Shown: in pieces, positions 13,139 through 14,263 of the stretch
How the letters are laid out: every line of letters starts with the position of its first letter
How positions within the stretch are numbered: position 1 is the first letter of the stretch
NCBI GenBank assembly: GCA_017619815.1
Contig: JAFZRR010000051.1
Span: 1 to 14,263 of the forward strand
DNA from: Bacilli bacterium
Lineage (GTDB): Bacteria; Bacillota_I; Bacilli_A; RFN20; CAG-826
Direction of reading: 5' to 3'
DNA: 14,263 bases
Notes under the pieces: generated by a model
What the model saw: only the letters and a program-made list of their open reading frames with translations
What the model was told of the DNA's origin: nothing
The model's database searches: none
Made by a program: the position numbers and the translations under genes

Positions 13139-14263
13139 AGTCGCTTGCCCAAGCCAATATCTTGCCTCTACTAGTCTTGATGTTAAGAAGAAACGTGTAG
13201 CGGCATACGCACGAGTGTCTACTGATAGCGAGGATCAGATTCACTCTTTTAAAGCACAAATTGATGAATACACCACTAAGATAACCAGCAATCCTAACTG
13301 GGAATTTGTCGGTATGTATTCTGATGAAGGTATCTCAGGTACTTCTTTAAAGAAAAGAGATGGACTTAACGCCTTATTAAAAGAAGCTAAGAAAGGTAAT
13401 GTTGACCTTATTTTAGTGAAGTCTATTTCTAGACTAGGAAGAAATACGTTAGATATCCTCACCATTGTTAGAGAGCTTAGAGAAATCGGAGTAGAGATTA
13501 AATTTGAAAAAGAAAATCTTTCATCTTTAGATACCAGGACCGATATGGTTTTAACATTCCACTCCTCCATCGCTCAAGAAGAGGCTAAAAACATCTCCGA
13601 TAACGTTAAATGGGGAATAAGAAAAAGGATGAGAGATGGTAACTGGAAAGTACCAACTGAGAAGTTCCTTGGTTATACCAAAGACGAAAATGGGAACATG
13701 ATAATTGATGAATCTCAAGCCGATATCGTTAGAGCCATCTTTAATCTTTATCTCGCTAATAAATCGATAAAAGAAATCATCGCTTATTTAGAAGGTAACC
13801 ACTACTTGACCGGTTCAGGCAAAGAAAAATGGAGTCGTCAAAACATCATGCAGATTCTCCAAAATGAGAAATATAAAGGCGATTTAATTCTCCAAAAGAC
13901 TGTAGTCATTGATTATTTATCTCATGAGTCTAGAAGCAATAAAGATGGAAAATACGCGGACATGTGGTTAGTAAAGAACCACCACCCTGCCATTATTTCT
14001 AGAGAAGCTTTTGATTTAGTGCAAACCATCATCGAATACAAAAAGAACGATAGATTCTTAAGACCTGACAGCACCAATCCTCTCTCTACCAAGATTTATT
14101 GTGGAACATGCGGAAAGGCAATGATTTATCAAATCAGAAGAGAAAAGTGTGTCTTTGCTTGTAATGTTTCCAGAAGAAACCTCGTTAAAGAATTATGTTC
14201 AAATACGCCTATTGCCTTTGATGACATTAAAACCATCTGTATTCAAGCGATGAAAACATATTA
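13116..14263 (+). CDS. Large serine recombinase, 3' end cut by window
   Basis: An open frame of at least 382 codons running off the window (the last full codon is TAT at 14259-14261). Starts at 13116 or 13119 (ATGATG) are possible, with TGAGG at 13101-13105; both overlap the preceding small gene. The resolvase/invertase catalytic domain begins with YARVSTDSEDQ, where S35 (counted from 13116) is the nucleophile. It continues with the active-site segment SISRLGRNTLDIL (SRLGRN at 105-110). A recombinase domain follows at about 175-280 (GYTKDENGNM, AIFNLYLANKSIKEI, WSRQNIMQILQNEKYKG). Then comes a zinc-ribbon start, YCGTCGKAM (C329, C332), with further Cys in the region to 360. Such enzymes integrate or excise Tn/ICE-like elements between attP and attB. 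A coiled-coil tail should follow outside the window. This recombinase probably belongs to a different element from the two tyrosine recombinases. Confidence 0.93.
   Translation, partial: MMEKEVIRVACPSQYLASTSLDVKKKRVAAYARVSTDSEDQIHSFKAQIDEYTTKITSNPNWEFVGMYSDEGISGTSLKKRDGLNALLKEAKKGNVDLILVKSISRLGRNTLDILTIVRELREIGVEIKFEKENLSSLDTRTDMVLTFHSSIAQEEAKNISDNVKWGIRKRMRDGNWKVPTEKFLGYTKDENGNMIIDESQADIVRAIFNLYLANKSIKEIIAYLEGNHYLTGSGKEKWSRQNIMQILQNEKYKGDLILQKTVVIDYLSHESRSNKDGKYADMWLVKNHHPAIISREAFDLVQTIIEYKKNDRFLRPDSTNPLSTKIYCGTCGKAMIYQIRREKCVFACNVSRRNLVKELCSNTPIAFDDIKTICIQAMKTY

Noticed and set aside
13241..13570. 109-codon minus-strand frame inside the serine recombinase
   Set aside because: Shadow of the catalytic domain on the other strand; no start signals.
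1..14263. Mycoplasma-type code (TGA as Trp)
   Set aside because: All long genes are full length with TGA read as stop and use TGG for Trp, so the standard bacterial code fits.

Overview
The window is AT-rich DNA with strong AGGAGG-type ribosome binding sites, consensus-like promoters (several with a TGn extended -10) and standard-code genes in which every tryptophan is TGG. This points to a low-GC Gram-positive host (Firmicutes/Bacillota, perhaps Erysipelotrichia- or Bacilli-like). The genus cannot be named from the sequence alone. Nearly everything here is accessory DNA; no housekeeping gene, tRNA, rRNA or CRISPR array was seen.

Left part (1-5777, plus strand) is a recombinase plus a defence-like cassette. 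A XerC/D-like tyrosine recombinase (78-983) is followed by an HD-domain dGTPase-like enzyme (1217-2815), then a candidate 140-nt structured RNA with its own promoter and terminator (about 2840-2979). A beta-class DNA methyltransferase (3094-3999) comes next. It overlaps by 7 bases a 594-aa protein (3993-5777) with a restriction-nuclease-like N-terminus and a DndB-like DGQHR core. A nucleotide hydrolase, a DNA methylase and a DGQHR protein side by side suggest a DNA-modification or anti-phage system that I cannot match to a named one.

Middle (5919-7530, minus strand) holds an AlbA_2/Schlafen-type ATP-binding regulator, whose promoter sits beside four 11-bp direct repeats. Beyond it lies decayed DNA with a GC-rich palindrome, reading-frame remnants and a frameshifted small gene.

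Right part (7643-12816) looks like the early half of a temperate phage, or a phage satellite. Divergent from a CI-like repressor (12031-12816, plus) runs a minus-strand operon: XRE regulator, tyrosine integrase, BRO-type antirepressor, excisionase-like HTH protein and replication initiator. A small-terminase-like gene follows. There is no large terminase, portal, capsid, tail or lysis gene, so the block resembles a PICI-like satellite or a remnant prophage. The initiator gene contains a lambda-type set of 11-bp iterons next to an AT-rich stretch, and its product ends in an SSB-like DDDLPF tail.

The right edge (12938-14263, plus) carries a small SHOCT-like gene overlapping a large serine recombinase that runs off the window. 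The window therefore carries three site-specific recombinases, consistent with nested or adjacent mobile elements in an integration hotspot.
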